Source of the DNA: Hysterangium stoloniferum
Taxonomy: Eukaryota > Basidiomycota > Agaricomycetes > Hysterangiales > Hysterangiaceae
Direction: 5' to 3'
NCBI GenBank assembly: GCA_015178975.1
Contig: WHVD01000001.1
Location: forward strand, 4,092,001 to 4,156,000
Length of the DNA stretch: 64,000 nucleotides
The notes below the pieces were generated by a model that was given only the letters and a program-made list of their open reading frames with translations, was not told the origin of the DNA and did no database searches. This document shows, piece after piece, positions 23,534 to 36,100 of this stretch; positions within the stretch are counted from its first letter, which is position 1; each line of letters begins with the position of its first letter. A program made the translations under genes and the position numbers.

Positions 23534-24110
23534 TAGGTTATATGCTAGTTTGGCTGAAATTTTGAAGAGCCGGTACACGAAGAAATACAGGCATGAGAAA
23601 TTTAAAGGAAATACTAACAGGACAGTTATCTCTAATATACTAATACGGACCCAGGATCTCAGGGTCAATTCAGTGTACCATAGAAACACGTGTCTTTTCG
23701 GCCAATGACCAACCATCATCCACTTTATTGCATGTTTGCCGAATATTTCAATGTTGCGAGGTTTCGAGTAGCTGGCGAGTTGACAGTTATGACTGGCGAA
23801 ATGCTACGGCGGTTGATGCACTCGTTTGGCGCTCGTGGATTTCTGATCTCAAACAAGCGCCAAACAACCTAGACAAAATTTGTATTTATGTGCGTGGATC
23901 CTGTCACAAAAACAGTCATAATTCTGTTCATAAGTTCCCACAAACAGGCGAAACATAACTCACAAAAATGAAATACGACATACTTCGGAACAAAAGATGA
24001 TTCGTCAGATATTCACTTGTTCTATGATCTGTATCACTCCCAGCATCAAGCTTATCTATGGTACTCGCCTTAGGTGTCGAAATTATGTCCCAGGTATTTA
24101 TTCCACATCT
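23534..24110. other. Intergenic, no gene
   Basis: Upstream flank of paralog 1 and downstream flank of the duplicated block. Short frames only. Confidence 0.3.
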
Positions 24111-24564
24111 GCCATTTTGCCTATGGTAGGAACAAGCTTATATTACAATTAATTACTTTGTGTTCACGTTCACGCTATAGGTAAACACCATAGATCTTTT
24201 CATGCGGTATCAGCTCTTTAGGGAACAATCTACCAAGCCTAGTATATTGTGATCAATCTTCACTTTTGGAAAAATTTAAAAATAGTCAGACCGCGGGTAG
24301 CTAGCTACTCTCCCAAAACGCTATGAGTGCCACCCAAAATGGATCGGTCTAGGTTGTTAAGGAATCGAAACAGATGAGACGACTTCCCCGAGATTTCCTT
24401 TATACATATGTAGCTTTGTTATTGTTCCAGGTCATAGCCATCGGAAATCTTTAAAAGTGGTGAACGGCACCCTGTGTTCAAGGATGTTGTTTCATATGCG
24501 TGATTGAGGAGAGAAGGGCGAGTCTACACTATTATATACATCAGATAAAGTCTAAAGTTGAGGT

Positions 24565-26281
24565 CTATTTCAGCCAAATATAGAACAGTTGAAGAGAATA
24601 TGAAGGTTTCATTACCATCTGTATGATGGCGTGCGGGTTGTGAAACCACGTATTAACGCCTAATACGACACTGCTAAAGTTTGGACGGCCACGGTCGGTA
24701 GTGGTCAAGGCATTAAAATTTTTATAATTATCACGCGCCGCTTTTCGGAGATTGACTAAAATCCGTGCAGTGAATATTGCATGGAAGTTGCGCTGTGTAC
24801 TGTTGTAGCAATGGGACTGTGAAGTTCGAATGACGCGGAAAACGAAAGAGATGCACGGACAGTATGAGGGTGAGCTTGGGCTTGGGCTAGGTAAAGTGAA
24901 ACTTAGAGTATGTAGGCTGTAGAAGGTTTGGTGGCATACGTCAATGACCAAAAGGATGATGTTCATAATTGAGATGCCTTCCCAGTGTAAGGTTACAACA
25001 TGATCGTCAAGTCTATGACATATCTACACACCGATGAGGTACACAAAGTACAATACACCTTTCCCCGCAAGAAAAATCAGCTGGCATCTTAGGAGTTAGC
25101 TGAGAAACATACCGTCTCGATATAATGTAACAATTAGACGGGATCCGCTTATTCTGACTGCGAGGAAGTCCCGGAGAGATTTTAAATGTGTTGTTGAAGT
25201 GTGTCAAGACCAGGCAGTACTCACGGTGTTGGAGGCACTTGCGGATGGTCAGTACTAAGATGACTAAAAAGAGTAAATAGGGAGGCGAATACTGTCATTA
25301 ACAGAATGGCAAATACTTGTTTCAAATATTACAACCACGATGTAGTTGAGAAATATCATGTTGCCAACAGGCGTTACTATCCAGCAAACGTAGTCTAGGC
25401 CGCTTGGACTTGGTCCGACTGCATGGCTCGCAATGGTAAGATATTTGAATAACACCAATCGAAAAATGAGTGGTTTACATTTGGTGGGCGAAAGACTGTG
25501 GTAGACGAAATATCCACTCGGACAAACCATTAAAAGTTCTGCACAAAGGAGCGATATTATTACTTTGTTATTTTTCCCCCAAACAGCCCAGGTTCTGAAG
25601 ACTAGAACAACTGCCCCAGATGTCGATTTATTTGGCCGAAACTCGGGTTCTGAAAGGGCACATACATTCTGCAATGGCTATCCCAACTACGATCATTACT
25701 GAAAGACGTGATAAGCGCAGGTCCTCAGAACGTCCCCGTTTAATCATGACGGGTACTTCATACCTGCAGCTAGTTTGTATAGAAGCTCACAGGTGCTTGG
25801 CGTTGTACCTAATGGCGCGAACAGGACTAGTCAGGGGGAATTTTTCAAATCGTCTTTAAGTTCCAGATCAATTTCTACTTCACGTACAATAGAGAAGAAA
25901 TGCACCATCCAGAAATGCGGGGTATTTCGTAGCATAATATAGAATCTTTCCAGCGTTCCAAGGAGTTGACCAAATGAGATCAATCTCTTCCCCCAAGTTC
26001 AAAAAGTGGTCGTACAACTGCGTCCCACAAGCTTCAGCCTCGATCTAAATTTATGTTTAAGTATTCTTAACGTACCAATAAGGTATAGCCGGCTACTATG
26101 AAACGGTTAGTATGGACAGATGAATGATCGACAAATGGTAGAGCATGCATACTATCAGAATACTAGAAGATAATCCAGATAATCCGTATATAATTGAACC
26201 TGTAGAAAGCTGAGGGCTTACCGCTCTAGCACGGTGGTTCTCTAACAGGGCCTGAATGTTGATGGTGTGGGATGAAGACAT
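24565..26281 (-). CDS. DUF6533 membrane protein, paralog 2
   Basis: Start MSSSHTINIQALLENHRARA (26281), donor GTAAGC. Core exon: QLYDHFLNLGEEIDLIW and GKILYYATKYPAFLDGAFLL (26020-25880). Next exon ends CELLYKLAAG (near 25770). A long exon (25674-25264) has VVLVFRTWAVWGKNNK, YFVYHSLSPTKC, DYVCWIVTPVGNMIFLNY. Terminal exon: STQRNFHAIFTARILVNLRK (24810-24755). Several hydrophobic stretches fit a seven-helix-like membrane protein; function is unknown. No stop was seen inside the exons I could place, so it may be functional. Confidence 0.7.
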
Positions 26282-26285
26282 TACG

Positions 26286-26860
26286 TCATATACTGGTTTG
26301 GCTAAAATTTAGATGAAATGGTAGGTGAAGGAATACATTAGCAATGGTGAAAAAAGCCCTCTTTAGTAGACTGGGTCTGTAAGTTTCGGGAGCACAGCCT
26401 ACAGGTTGGCTCAAAGTATCATAGAAACGTGTCTCCAGTAAGATAAAGGAAGCCATCAAAGGCATTGTATATATGCCGAAATCAAGCACCAGAAGACATC
26501 GCGAACATGATCTCCCATCAATCTGTACTGTTGATATCCTTGTGATGTGCGTAATAAATGCACTGGAATGTATGGGCACACTGATAGTGACCAGGCAGCG
26601 TGCCGGAGTTGGAAATTTAGTATCTAGCTGTGAATAGAACCGATGTATAGCCTCAGTATTGACATTGAAAATGATGTCTGGAAGAATCGCTAGTAACAAT
26701 GGCTTGAAACCCTTACTGAGATGATAAGCATTCATGGCGATGCTTCTTCCACTGAAACGATGCCAGTGGGGGAGTTGACACTGCCATACGATGACATCTG
26801 CCTTGCTACTAAGTAGTTCAGCTCGATCGATTTGCAAGCACATCAGTTACATAATAGGAG
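26286..26860. other. 5' flank of DUF6533 paralog 2
   Basis: Contains a 185-codon minus frame ending just before the paralog 2 start. In the duplicated copy (30610-31160) small indels break that frame, so I treat it as upstream non-coding sequence conserved by duplication. Confidence 0.4.
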
Positions 26861-27061
26861 TTACTTCAAGTGTAAATTAGGTGAAATAGCGAGCACTTTC
26901 TATATACTCCTCCTGTGCGCTCGAGCTCATTAATGACCTCCTAATCAAATCTTCATATATTCCTCTCGTCCTATCGCAACCTCATCCACGTTTTCTATTT
27001 GGTGCTTTTATTAATAGAAGGAATTCTTTTGGGATATTACTGCAACAAAAGGTCAAATTCA

Positions 27062-27286
27062 TGTTGGAATTACGAGTGTGACATAAGCTCGTCTCTTTGT
27101 TTCATTATTTCATTGTTTTTATTTTCTTTGTTCTATTCCTCTTTTGTTCTCTATTTTAGTATTCCTTTTGTTTAGCAGACTATATAAGTAGCCTAGAGTC
27201 CATGTATCTAGCCATTCGTTTGCCTTACGGCCAAATAGACAAATGGAACCTTATTGCTCTCTGTTCTCACGAGCTTAATTCTAACA
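27062..27286 (+). mobile_element. 225-bp solo LTR with 5-bp target duplication
   Basis: Starts TGTTGGAATTACGAG, ends TTAATTCTAACA. Target duplications ATTCA at 27057-27061 and 27287-27291. The other segmental copy has the uninterrupted site near 31355. A TATATAAG box sits at 27181-27188. The ends resemble Ty1/copia LTRs; no coding sequence is present. Confidence 0.9.
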
Positions 27287-27402
27287 ATTCATGTCAATAT
27301 TATATTTGTATTCATTGATTACCATAATACGTGCCAGAACAATTATGCATAATTTGTTCTATTCATGCTGCAGCATTAGGTTTCACTCCAAATGCATGTA
27401 CC

Positions 27403-27707
27403 TGTTGAAACAGTTGAATAACTCTTGACAAACACCCTGTGAGTGTGAGAAAAGTAAACACTAAATGTATTCAACTGTGAAATAACTACATACCTGTGAG
27501 TGTGAGGAAAGTAAACACTAAGGAGACTTTCCCACACCCACAGCGGAGTATGCTACAGGGTGCTTACCTAAGCACCTATACATCAGTTACCTTACTAGGT
27601 AATTCACTCAATACTGCACTTACAGTGCTGGGAAAAATACTACAAATATCAGAAACATATAGGGAACATCATATACTATGTGAGAGCTGTAATATCATAC
27701 TCTAACA
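27403..27707 (+). mobile_element. 305-bp solo LTR with 5-bp target duplication
   Basis: Starts TGTTGAAACAG, ends ATACTCTAACA. Target duplications GTACC at 27398-27402 and 27708-27712. The empty site (GTATC) is at about 31468 in unit 2. It contains a direct repeat of CTGTGAGTGTGAG.AAAGTAA at about 27435 and 27492. Confidence 0.85.
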
Positions 27708-27800
27708 GTACCATATCACACGCTTGGGCTCATACTCATAGTTTGATATCCCACTCGATAACAGGAGCTCTTCACGCTGCACATACATATGCCATGACAA

Positions 27801-28364
27801 ACCACTCACACAAGGAGAGGCTTCTGCTACAACCAAATTCGTTTATGGTCCTTGTTAGGGAAAATGGAAGCCTAAGGTCAGCTCGACCTGTCAATTATCC
27901 GTCGCCAACTTCCTCCATACCCTTTACAAGTCTACGACTTTTCAGCTTGGTGCTTTCATTATCACCAAACGTGGGTTAGCGTCGGGTCGTTCTGAGCAGC
28001 TCGGCTCACATCCAGCGCTCTACAAGAAACTCAAGTTGTTGGTTAGAATATTTAGAGCTCACAGATTTCCCATCCCAGCGCCATGATTGTGCGTGTACAG
28101 TGTCAACGGAATATTGTTCCAGTGTGAAGGCAGCAGCAGATCATACAATCGCGACCATTAAACCAGGCGGAGATGATATTTTGTTGTCATAGCTGAACAG
28201 GCCAATGTGCCTCTTGAGGGTAGCACATCATATTCCTGTTACTCGTCTCTGACAGCTAAGTCGTAAAACGTGAGTACGCTGCGTAAGTAGGTCATACAAT
28301 ATAAATAAAAAAGACAAATGCATTAATTATTCAAGATATAATAGGTATTCCACTGATAGACCAT
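27801..28364. other. Unique spacer between duplicated units
   Basis: No recognised gene or repeat. Short frames only. Confidence 0.3.
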
Positions 28365-28610
28365 TCTGCCTATGGTGGGAATAAGATTGTATTACAATTA
28401 CAAAATGGATCGGTCTAAGGTGCAACCAAAAGGTTGTTAATTAATCGAAACTGATGAGATGACTTCCCCGAGACTTCCTTTATACGTCTGCAGCTTTATT
28501 GTTGTTCCAGGGCATAGTCATCGGAAAATCTTTTTTAAAAGTGGTTAACGGCACCTTGTGTTCAAGGATGTTGTTGATTCATATGCGTGATTGAGGAAAG
28601 GGGGACGAGT

Positions 28611-30602
28611 CTACACTATCAGATACATCAGATACATCAGATACAGTCTAAAGTTGAGGTGTTTCAGCCAAATATAGAACAGTTGAAGATAATATGAAGG
28701 TTTCATTACCATTTGTGTGATGGTGTTCGGGTTGTGAAACCACGTGTCGACGCCTAATATGACACTGCTAAAGTTTGTACGGCCATGGTCGGTAGTGGTC
28801 AAGGCATTAGAATCTTTACAATTATCACGCGCCGCTTTTCGGAGATTGACTAAAATCCGTGCAGTGAATATTGCATGGAAGTTGCGCTGTGTACTGTAGT
28901 AGCAATGAGACTGTGAAGTTCGAATGACGTGGAAAACGAAAGAGATGCACGGACAGTACGAGGCTGGGGCTGGGCTTGGGCTAGGTAAAGTGAAACTTAG
29001 AGTATGTAGGCTGTAGGAGTATTGGCGGCATACGTCAATGACCAAAATAATGATGTTCACAATTGATATGCCTTCCCAGTGGTAAGGTTACAACATGATC
29101 GTCAAGTCTATGGCATATCTACGCACCGATGAGGTATACATAGTACATTATACCTTTCCCCGCAAGAAAAATCAGCTGGCGTCTTACAAGTTAGCTGAGA
29201 AACATACCGTCTTGATATAGTGTAACAATTAGTCGGGATCTCCTTATTCTGACTGCGAGGAAGTCCCGGAGAGTTTAAATGTGTTGTTGAGGTGTGCCAA
29301 GACCAGGCAGTACTCACGGTGTTGAAAGCACTTGAGGATGGTCAGGACTAAGATGACTAAAAGAGTAAATAAGGAGGCGAACACTGTCATCAAAATAATG
29401 GCAAATACTTGTTTCAAATATTACAACTACTATGTAGTCGAGAAATAGGAAGTTGCCAGTAGGCGTTACTATCAAGCAAACGTAGTCTATACCGCTTGGA
29501 CTTGGTCCGACTGCATGGCTCGTAATGGTAAGATATTTGAATCACGCCGATCGAAAAATGAGTGGTTTACATCTGGTGGGCGAGAGACTATGGTAGACGA
29601 AATATCCAGTCGGAAACGCCACTAAAAGTTCTGTACAAAGGAGCGATATCATTACTTTGCTATTTTTCCCCCAAATAGCCCAGGTTCTGAAGACTAGAAC
29701 AACTGCAACAGATGTCGATTTATTTGGCTGAAACTCGGGTTCTGAAAGGGCACATACATTCTGAAATGGCTATCCCAACTGGGATCATTGCTGAAAGACA
29801 TGATAAGCAGGTACTCAGAACGTCCCCGTTTTAATCATGACGGGTACTTCATACCTGCAGCTAGTTTGTATAGAAGCTCACAGGTGCTTGGCGTTGTACC
29901 TAATGGCGCGAACAGGACTAGTCAGGGGGAATTTTTCAAATCGTCTTTAAGTTCCAGATCAATTTCTACTTCACGTACAATAGAGAAGAAATGCACCATC
30001 CAGAAATGCGGGGTATTTCGTAGCATAATATAGAATTTTTCCAGCGTTCCAAGGAGTTGACCAAATGAGATCAATCTCTTCCCCTAAGTTCAAAAAGTGG
30101 TCGTACAACTGCGTCCCACAAGCTTCAGCCTCGATCTAAATTTATGTTGAAGTATTCTTAACGCACCAATAAGGTATAGCCGGCTACTATGAAACGGTTA
30201 GGATGGACAGATCAATGATCGACAAATGGTAGAGCGTGCATACTATTAGAATACTAGAAGATAATCCAGATAATCCGTACATAATTGAACCTGTAGAACG
30301 TTGAGGGCTTACCGCTGCAGCGTGGTAGTTCTCTATTTCCAATGACAGGGCCTGTGTAATCCCGTCGTCAATTGGGATCACTGGCGGTCACACAAGTTGA
30401 CAGGACCATGGTGTATTGTCCAGAGCAGAACAAGATACAGGCAAGTGCAGCATACGGTAAGATCTAAGGTCCTGAAAACTTCCCGGCTACTTATACCGTA
30501 AAACGCGGTGATTATGTAATCACGTAAAACTAAAGGGTCCGTGCGTAAGACTGGGGGCACCAGGATTACAGCCTGAATGTTGATGGTGTGGGATGAAGAC
30601 AT
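28611..30602 (-). pseudogene. DUF6533 membrane protein, paralog 3, exon 1 disrupted
   Basis: Near-identical to paralog 2: start MSSSHTINIQA (30602), core exon (30130-29960), FRTWAIWGKNSK exon (29700-29360) and STQRNFHAIFTARILVNLRK end (28890-28830). A 216-bp LTR lies within exon 1 after eleven codons and breaks the reading frame. A CAG-rich resumption (ALSLEIENYHAAA) follows it. Unless an alternative start is used, this copy cannot make the full protein. Confidence 0.65.
30355..30570 (+). mobile_element. 216-bp solo LTR in DUF6533 exon 1
   Basis: Perfect 8-bp inverted ends TGTAATCC...GGATTACA, flanked by GCCTG at 30350-30354 and 30571-30575. The uninterrupted site is present in paralog 2 near 26255. 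TG...CA ends and a 5-bp duplication fit a small solo LTR. Strand is arbitrary because no internal region remains. Confidence 0.9.
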
Positions 30603-31565
30603 CACGTCATATACTGGTTTGGCTAAAATTTAGATGAAATGGTACGTGAAGGAATACGTTAGCAATGGTAAAGAAAGCCCTCTTTAGTAGACTAGGTCTG
30701 TATGTTTCGGGAGCACAGCCTCCAGAGCCGGCTCAAAGTATCATAGAAATGTGTCTCCAGTAAGATAAAGGAAGCCATCAAAGAGATTGTATATATGCCA
30801 AAATCAAGCACCAGAAGACATCATGATCATCATCTCCGATCAATCTGTACTGTTGATATCCTTGTGATGTGCGTAATAAATGCACTTGAATTCCTAGGCA
30901 CACTGATAGTGACCATGCAGCCGGAGTTTAAAATTTAGTGTGGATGTGTGTAGGCTTGTAATCTAGCTGTGAATAGAACCGATGTATAGCCTCAGTATTG
31001 ACATTGAAAATGCTGTCTGGAAGAATCGCTAGTAACAATGGCTTGAAACCTTTACTGAGATTATAAGCATTCATGGCGATGCTTCTTCCATGGAAACGAT
31101 GCCAGTGGGAGAGTTGACACTGCCATACGATGACATCTGCCTTGCTACTAAGTAGTTCAGCTCAATCGATTTGCACGCACATCAGTTACATAATGGACTT
31201 TCTATATACTCTTGTGCGCTCGAGCTCATTAATGGCCTCTTAATCAAATCTTCATATATTCCTCTAGCCCTATCGCAACCTCATCCACGTTTTCTATTTG
31301 GTGCTTTATCAATAGAAGGAATTCTTTTGGGATATTAGTGCAACAAAAGGTCAAATTCATGTCAATATTATATTTGTATCCATTGATTACCATAATATAT
31401 GCCAGAACAATTATGCATAATTTGTTCCATTCATGCCGCAGCATTAGGTTTCACTCCAAATGCATGTATCATATCACACGCTTGGGCTCATACTCATAGT
31501 TTGATATCCCACTCGATAACAGGAGCTCTTCACGCACATACATATGCCATGACAAACCACCGGTG

Positions 31566-31745
31566 GGAATAGAACCAATGTATAACCTCAGCGTTGACAT
31601 CGAAATGATGTGGGAGAATCGCTTAGTAACAATAGCTTGAAACCCTTACTGAGGTCATAAGCATTCATGGCGATGCTTTTTCCACGGGAACGATGCCAGT
31701 GGTGGGGTTCGCACTATGTGCGATATCATCTGCCTTGCTGCACAT
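31566..31745 (-). repeat. Extra partial copy of the DUF6533 5' flank
   Basis: This repeats the segment also found at about 26630-26815 and 31010-31155 (GATGCTTCTTCCAC, ACGATGCCAGTGG). It is joined directly to the end of unit 2, with several substitutions. Confidence 0.6.
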
Positions 31746-32039
31746 TATCTAATGAAAAGAGTTCTCTGAGAGGCATTTATTACTGGCTCTGGTGTAATTT
31801 ACCACAACTGTTTATTATGCCATAATCATAGGGGCATAATAAATATATAGCCAGTCACCTGGACTCCATCTTTGTAAAGGGACCCTCTGTTGAGACCCCT
31901 GGGAGCATTGTTGTATTCTAAGGCAGTTCTGAAAATATTTTCACTATTTTAGGAAATTTATTTGATCAGTTATAAAGTATTTAATGGGAATTATCAAAAC
32001 ATTGGGACAGTTTTGTCTCCCACTGTATGTTGCCAACAA
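31746..32039. other. Leader of a gypsy relic; hairpin
   Basis: Non-coding. It contains a perfect 11-bp inverted repeat TTTATTATGCC / GGCATAATAAA at about 31810-31846. It probably belongs to the retroelement whose gag relic follows. Confidence 0.3.
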
Positions 32040-32530
32040 CTCCACTAGTAATGTCACCAATTCAAGAATCAGAAGGAGTTCAAGAAGAGTGTATTAAATC
32101 TCTGCCCAAGTCTCCACCTCCAGAACTTGTTACTTCTGAGGATGAAACAATGTTTTGATATTTGGGAGACACACTCAGAAAGGTTCTCAAAGAGTGATTA
32201 CCTTCTTCCAAGGAATCTGAGATTACAATTAATAAACCAGAAAATTTTACAGGAGAAGAGCCATCAATGTTGAGGAATTTTATCACTCAATACAAAATGG
32301 TTTTTCAATCTCAACCAAAGTCATACGAAACCAATCAGTTGAACATTATGAGGGTAACTGCTTACTTTTGTAAAACTACTCAAGAGTGGTAGCAACTTTA
32401 CTTGTTAAATCCTCTGATTCCCCTCCATCTTTCTTGTGGATTATCTTGATTTTCTAGATGAATTGTATGCTCGGTTTGGAGAGATCAATGCAGAAGGAGA
32501 AGCTGAAAAAAAACTCAACAAAGTCATCAT
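32040..32530 (+). pseudogene. Ty3/gypsy gag relic
   Basis: Conceptual reading gives PENFTGEEPSMLRNFITQYK, then VTAYFCKTTQEW-stop and, after a shift, LDELYARFGEINAEGEAEKK. The pattern F.G....L..F..Q....F...P....(A/T)YL..TA..W...F...F is the gypsy capsid core; the intact element at 61376 shows the equivalent EPFTGKDLKKLKNFLLQC. Stops and shifts occur throughout. No pol sequence follows; family B LTR scraps take over at 32540. Confidence 0.7.
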
Positions 32531-32539
32531 CATGTTGCA

Positions 32540-32969
32540 AAGTATATAATATAAAGCTTCTTTCATGTATGCTACAGTTCTCCAATTTGAAATTTGATTT
32601 AGATTACCCCTTTTCAGTTCTCAGCCTTTCCCTCTCATCATAATACCCCCAAAGGTGTCTTCAGCAAGCTGCAACCTTTTACCTTTTGACTCTTAGTATT
32701 TCAGCCCTCTAGTCAATTGAGCTAAATGTTGATCTTTATTTTTATTATACTATCTGCTCTGTTTGAAATGCCAGAACACCTTGACAGTTCATGCAAGGGA
32801 AAAGTGTCAGGACAGAGACAGGATGCAATGACCAAAAGGGTAATCTCCAGGAGAACAGGGGGTTGGAGTACTGCCAGTGGTGACACTATAGTCAGGGGTA
32901 GTGATAGCAAAGTGCCAGAGGGTTACAAGAGTAAAAATGAGTTGTGGAGGTCAATGATAGGGATCCTAA
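32540..32969. mobile_element. Inverted mosaic of family B LTR fragments
   Basis: 32540-32805 is in plus orientation; 32806-32969 is in minus orientation and ends with the GGATCCTAACA signature. The switch occurs at a GTGTCAGGACAGAGACAGG block. Confidence 0.55.
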
Positions 32970-33147
32970 CATGACCCATATGTAACAATGGGTGGAGTTT
33001 TCACCATGCATCCACTCACAAACTATATTGTAAAGTTATAATGTTTTTAATAGCCCATGTCTATCCATTTTCAGGATCAAATCCTGAATATGCTCAGAAG
33101 AAATATCCTCCATGAAATGTATTATGAAGGATAAAATGTGAGCAACT

Positions 33148-36100
33148 TCAAGAATGGTATGGCTTACACAAGCTACCAAGATCAGCATTTATGACAACTA
33201 GAGGATACAAACACTTACTAGATTTCAAGAGGATTTCAATCAGCGTACAACAATGTTGGAAAGGTGGTGTGGGTAAATATAGATGGCACAATGCAGACAG
33301 GACTATGTTCAGCTTAAGGTTGGTAAGGTAACCTGCAAGGCCATGAAGGGAATCAATGTTGCAAAGGATTAAAGCTTACCATATTGAGCAAAAGCTACAA
33401 ATAATTTTCCACCAGCTGAAATGACTTCTTCATTGTCGAAATCAACAAGGGATCTACAGTGATGTTGTAAGTTACAGCCAATAATAGCTTCACGAAAACA
33501 ATCTTTGAAAACATGGATGAGGAGAAGGTGTTGACTTGCATTTCAAGGGCACACACCATAAGCTGCTAGCTTAACGAGCAAGTCAACAACTTGTGTTTTA
33601 GTTTGTACATCTGGGTCTTTCAACAGTGTAACAATGTCAGGAATGACAGCCGCAATGGCGGCTTGAAAGTCGGCTGTGGTCAAATGTCAGTGCATTCCCA
33701 TCCCATTCTCATACACCGCACCTTGCTCTGAAACATTCCCCAGGACCGATGCTGCGTACGATCGAACGCCAGAGTCAGAGTCCTTCAACAGTGCAACAAT
33801 GTCTGGAACGACACCCGCAATGGCGGCTCGAAATTCGTCTGTGGTCAGATGTCAGCTGGATCCCATCCATTGGCACACACCGCACTTTGCTCTGAAACCT
33901 TCCCCAGGACCGATACCGCGCGTGATCGAACGCCAGAGTCAGAGTCCATTAACAGTGCAACAATGTCAGGAATGACACCCACAATGGTGGCTCGAAATTT
34001 GGCTGTTGTCAAATGTCAGCTGAATTCCCATTCTATTGTCACACACCGCACCTTGCTCTGAAACCTTCCCCAGGGCCGATACTGCGCTTTTTCGAACCCG
34101 AGACACAGCGTCCTTCAACAGTGCAACAATATCGGAGATGACACCCGCAATGCCGGCTGGAAATTCGACTGTGGTCAAATGTCAGCTGGATTCCCATCCA
34201 ATTGTCAGACACCACACCTTGCTCTGAAACATTTCCCAGGGCTAATACTGCGCCTGATCGAACGTCAGAGTGAGAGTCCTTCAACAGTGCAAGAATGTCG
34301 GTAATAACATCCGCAATGGCGGCTCGAAAGTCGGCTGTGATCAAATGTCAGCTGGATTCCCATCCATTGGCACACACCGCACTTTGCTCTGAAACATTCC
34401 CCAGGACCGATACCGCGCGTGATCGAACGCCAGAGTCAGAGTCCTTCAACAGTGCAACAATGTCGGGAATGACACCCGCAATGGCGGCTCGAAATCTGGC
34501 TGTCGTCAAATGTCAGCTGAATTCCCATCCTATTGTCACACACCGCACCTTGCTCTGAAACCTTCCCCAGGGCCGATACTGCGCTTAATCGAACGGTAGA
34601 GTCAGAGTGCTTCAACAGTGCAACAATGTCGGGAATGACACCCGCAATGGCGCCTCGACATTCGGCTGGGGTGAAATGTCAGTTGGGTTCCCATCCCATT
34701 GACACACACCGCACCTTGCTCTGAAACTTTCCCCAGGGCCCATACTGCACTTGATCGTACGTACGAGAAAGAATCCTTTAACAGTGCAAGAATGTCGGGA
34801 ATGACACCCGCAATGGCGGCTCGAAATTCGGCTATGGTCAAATGTCACCTGGATTCCCATCCCATTTTCACACACCGCACCTTGCTCTGAAAGCCTCCCC
34901 AATGTCCATACTGCGTCTGATCGAACGTGCGAGACAGAGCCTTTCAACAGTGCAACAATTTCAGGAATGACACCCGCAATGGCGGCTCGAAATTCAGCTG
35001 TGGGCAAAATGTTAGCTGGATTCCCATCCCATTGTCGCAAACCGCACCTTGCTCTAAAACCTTCCTCAGGGCCGATACTGCGCTTAATCGAACGTTAGAG
35101 TCAGAGTGCTTCAACAGTGCAACAATGTCGGGAATGACCCCCGCAATGGCGACTCGAAATTCAGCTGTGCGCAAAATGTTAGCTGGACTCCCATCCCATT
35201 GTGGCAGACCGCACCTTGCTCTAAAACCTTCCTCAGGACCGATACTGCGCTTAATCGAACGTTAGAGTCACAGTGCTTCAATAGTGCAACAATGTCGGGA
35301 ATGACACCCGCAATGGCGGCTCGACATTCGGCTGTGGTCAAATGTCAGCTGGATTCCCATCCCATTATCACACACCTCACCTTGCTCTGACACCTTCCCC
35401 AGGGCCGATACCGCGCTTGATCGAACGTCAGAGTCCTTCAACAGTGCAACAATTTCGGGAATGACACCCGCAATGGCGGCTCGAAATTTGGCTGTGGCCG
35501 AATCTCAGCTGGATTCCCATCCCATTGTCACACACCGCACCTTGCTCCGAAACCTCCCCTAGGGCCCATACTGCCCTTGATCGAACGCGCCAGTCAGAGT
35601 CTTTCAACAGTGTAACAATGTTGGGAATGAGAGGCGCAATGGAGGCTCGAAATTCGGCTGTGATCAAATGTCAGTTGGATTCCCATCCCATTGTCATAGA
35701 CCGCACCTTGCGCTGAAACCTTCCCCAGGACCGACACTGCACTTGATCGAACGTCAGAGTCAGAGTCCTTCATCAGTGTAACAACGTCAGGAATGGCGGC
35801 GGTAATGGCCGTTCCAAATGCGTCTACAAGTCTATGAATTATGGCGGTTTATGAGGAATTTGTGCACGGACCAAATATATGCAGGGCAGAGACCACCATT
35901 AACAGAGCGAACTTTCCTTTTCGGGCTCTGGGGTCGAATCTGGATAAGGGAAGGAAAAAATTCCGCGCTTTAAAGTGGGATGGGAATTAGTGAATGAATA
36001 ATATATGACCTGACTTCACATACATGTAATTGTTACGCATTGAATGATCTTGATGTCTTCATGACGCGAAACACTATCAGTACTATGCAAGAGATCCACA

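Larger units (their letters stand above)
24115..27800 (-). repeat. Segmental duplication, unit 1
   Basis: Collinear, direct-orientation match to 28365-31565 across a whole gene and both flanks, judged by long blocks of near identity (for example 25750-26090 versus 29820-30150). Differences include three short LTR insertions with empty sites in the other copy and a ~190-bp segment near 24160-24340 absent from unit 2. Confidence 0.85.
28365..31565 (-). repeat. Segmental duplication, unit 2
   Basis: Second copy of 24115-27800. It lacks the two LTRs at 27062 and 27403 but has its own 216-bp insertion at 30355-30570. A triplicated ATACATCAG-like run at 28619-28645 is private to this copy. Confidence 0.85.

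Noticed and set aside
24160-24340. A fourth insertion in segmental unit 1
   Set aside because: The ~190-bp segment absent from unit 2 has no target duplication or terminal motif, so direction of change cannot be set.
26286-26843. 185-codon minus-strand frame upstream of DUF6533 paralog 2
   Set aside because: Indels in the twin segment (30610-31160) break it without sign of codon constraint, and no domain is recognised.
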